A stretch of DNA of 64,000 nucleotides from Macrostomum hystrix (Eukaryota > Platyhelminthes > Macrostomidae). The stretch lies in the NCBI GenBank assembly GCA_950097015.1, contig CATNEN010000003.1, positions 10,879,501 through 10,943,500 of the forward strand, read 5' to 3'. Positions 63,590 to 64,000 of the stretch are shown in pieces (within the stretch, counting starts at the first letter, position 1; every line of letters begins with the position of its first letter). A model generated the notes under the pieces. It worked only from the letters and a program-made list of their open reading frames with translations. It was not told the origin of the DNA and did no database searches. A program made the translations under genes and the position numbers.

Positions 63590-64000
63590 TTCGGCGTGTT
63601 TTAGGGAGATTCTTATTGAGAATTTGGGAAGATCCCTGATTAGGATACGGCAAGACGCTTATAGTGAATATGTGAAGATTATTGATAAGAATTTGGTGAA
63701 ATTCCTATTAGTAATTGGGAAGATTTTTCACAAGGATTTGGGAACATTGTTGGTGAGGATTTGGTAAGATTCTTGTTGAGGATTTGGGAAGCTTCTTGTT
63801 GAGGATTTGGGAAGAATCTTGTTGAGGATTTAGGAAGATTATTGTTGAGGATTTGGGAAGATTGTTGTTGAGGATTTAGGAAGATTGTTGTTGAGGATTT
63901 GGGTAGATTCTTGTTGAGGATTTGGGTAGATTCTTGTTGAGGATTTGGGGAGATTCTTGTTGACGATTTGGGAAGATTCTTTTTGAGGATTTGGGAAGAT
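63590..64000. repeat. 23-bp minisatellite running off the window
   Basis: About 16 copies of GAAGATTCTTGTTGAGGATT plus TGG, more diverged at the left end and continuing past 64000. Confidence 0.93.

Overview
This is a eukaryotic, animal window, not bacterial. It has spliced genes with GT-AG introns, a large immunoglobulin-superfamily (IgSF) receptor gene, a Bicaudal-C-like KH protein, TATA and CCAAT promoter elements, and remnants of hAT, Helitron and tRNA-SINE transposable elements. Compact GC-rich exons sit in AT-rich, minisatellite-packed introns, which suits a repeat-rich invertebrate, perhaps a flatworm or other spiralian. The lineage is an inference; nothing in the sequence fixes it.

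Left third (1-15 kb). Bases 226-994 look like the last exon of a + strand gene that begins outside the window. A small hAT element (989-1630) sits on its stop codon. Next comes a two-exon C1orf53/DUF5522 homologue (4467-4928, +), then a two-exon Bicaudal-C-like gene (5863-7640, +) with a TATA/CCAAT promoter. A small ORF with a C2H2-like motif lies at 10419-10682 (+). A Helitron on the minus strand (12687-14771) keeps both termini and the C-terminal part of its helicase. A 275-bp hAT MITE with a perfect 8-bp target duplication (12924-13198) is nested inside it.

Right three quarters (15.2-58.4 kb). One minus-strand gene spans about 43 kb. Ten exons can be joined with consistent phases into a 1067-residue open frame: signal peptide, seven Ig domains each with its cysteine pair, two FN3-like domains, one transmembrane helix and a 107-residue cytoplasmic tail. 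The architecture is that of Echinoid/nephrin-type adhesion receptors. Nearly every intron longer than 100 bp holds its own, different tandem array. The largest intron (58.3 to 41.5 kb) alone holds at least nine.

Tandem repeats make up roughly 40 percent of the window in about thirty arrays, with units from 5 to 63 bp. Several have higher-order structure (a 700-bp super-repeat at 34-35.5 kb and a 632-bp one at 21-22.5 kb). Two arrays are inverted copies of each other about 1.3 kb apart (48.9-49.6 and 50.9-51.7 kb). Many unrelated arrays share the short core TGGGAT. Most long open frames in the window are artefacts of arrays whose unit length is a multiple of three or that lack stop triplets. 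They are treated as repeats, not genes.
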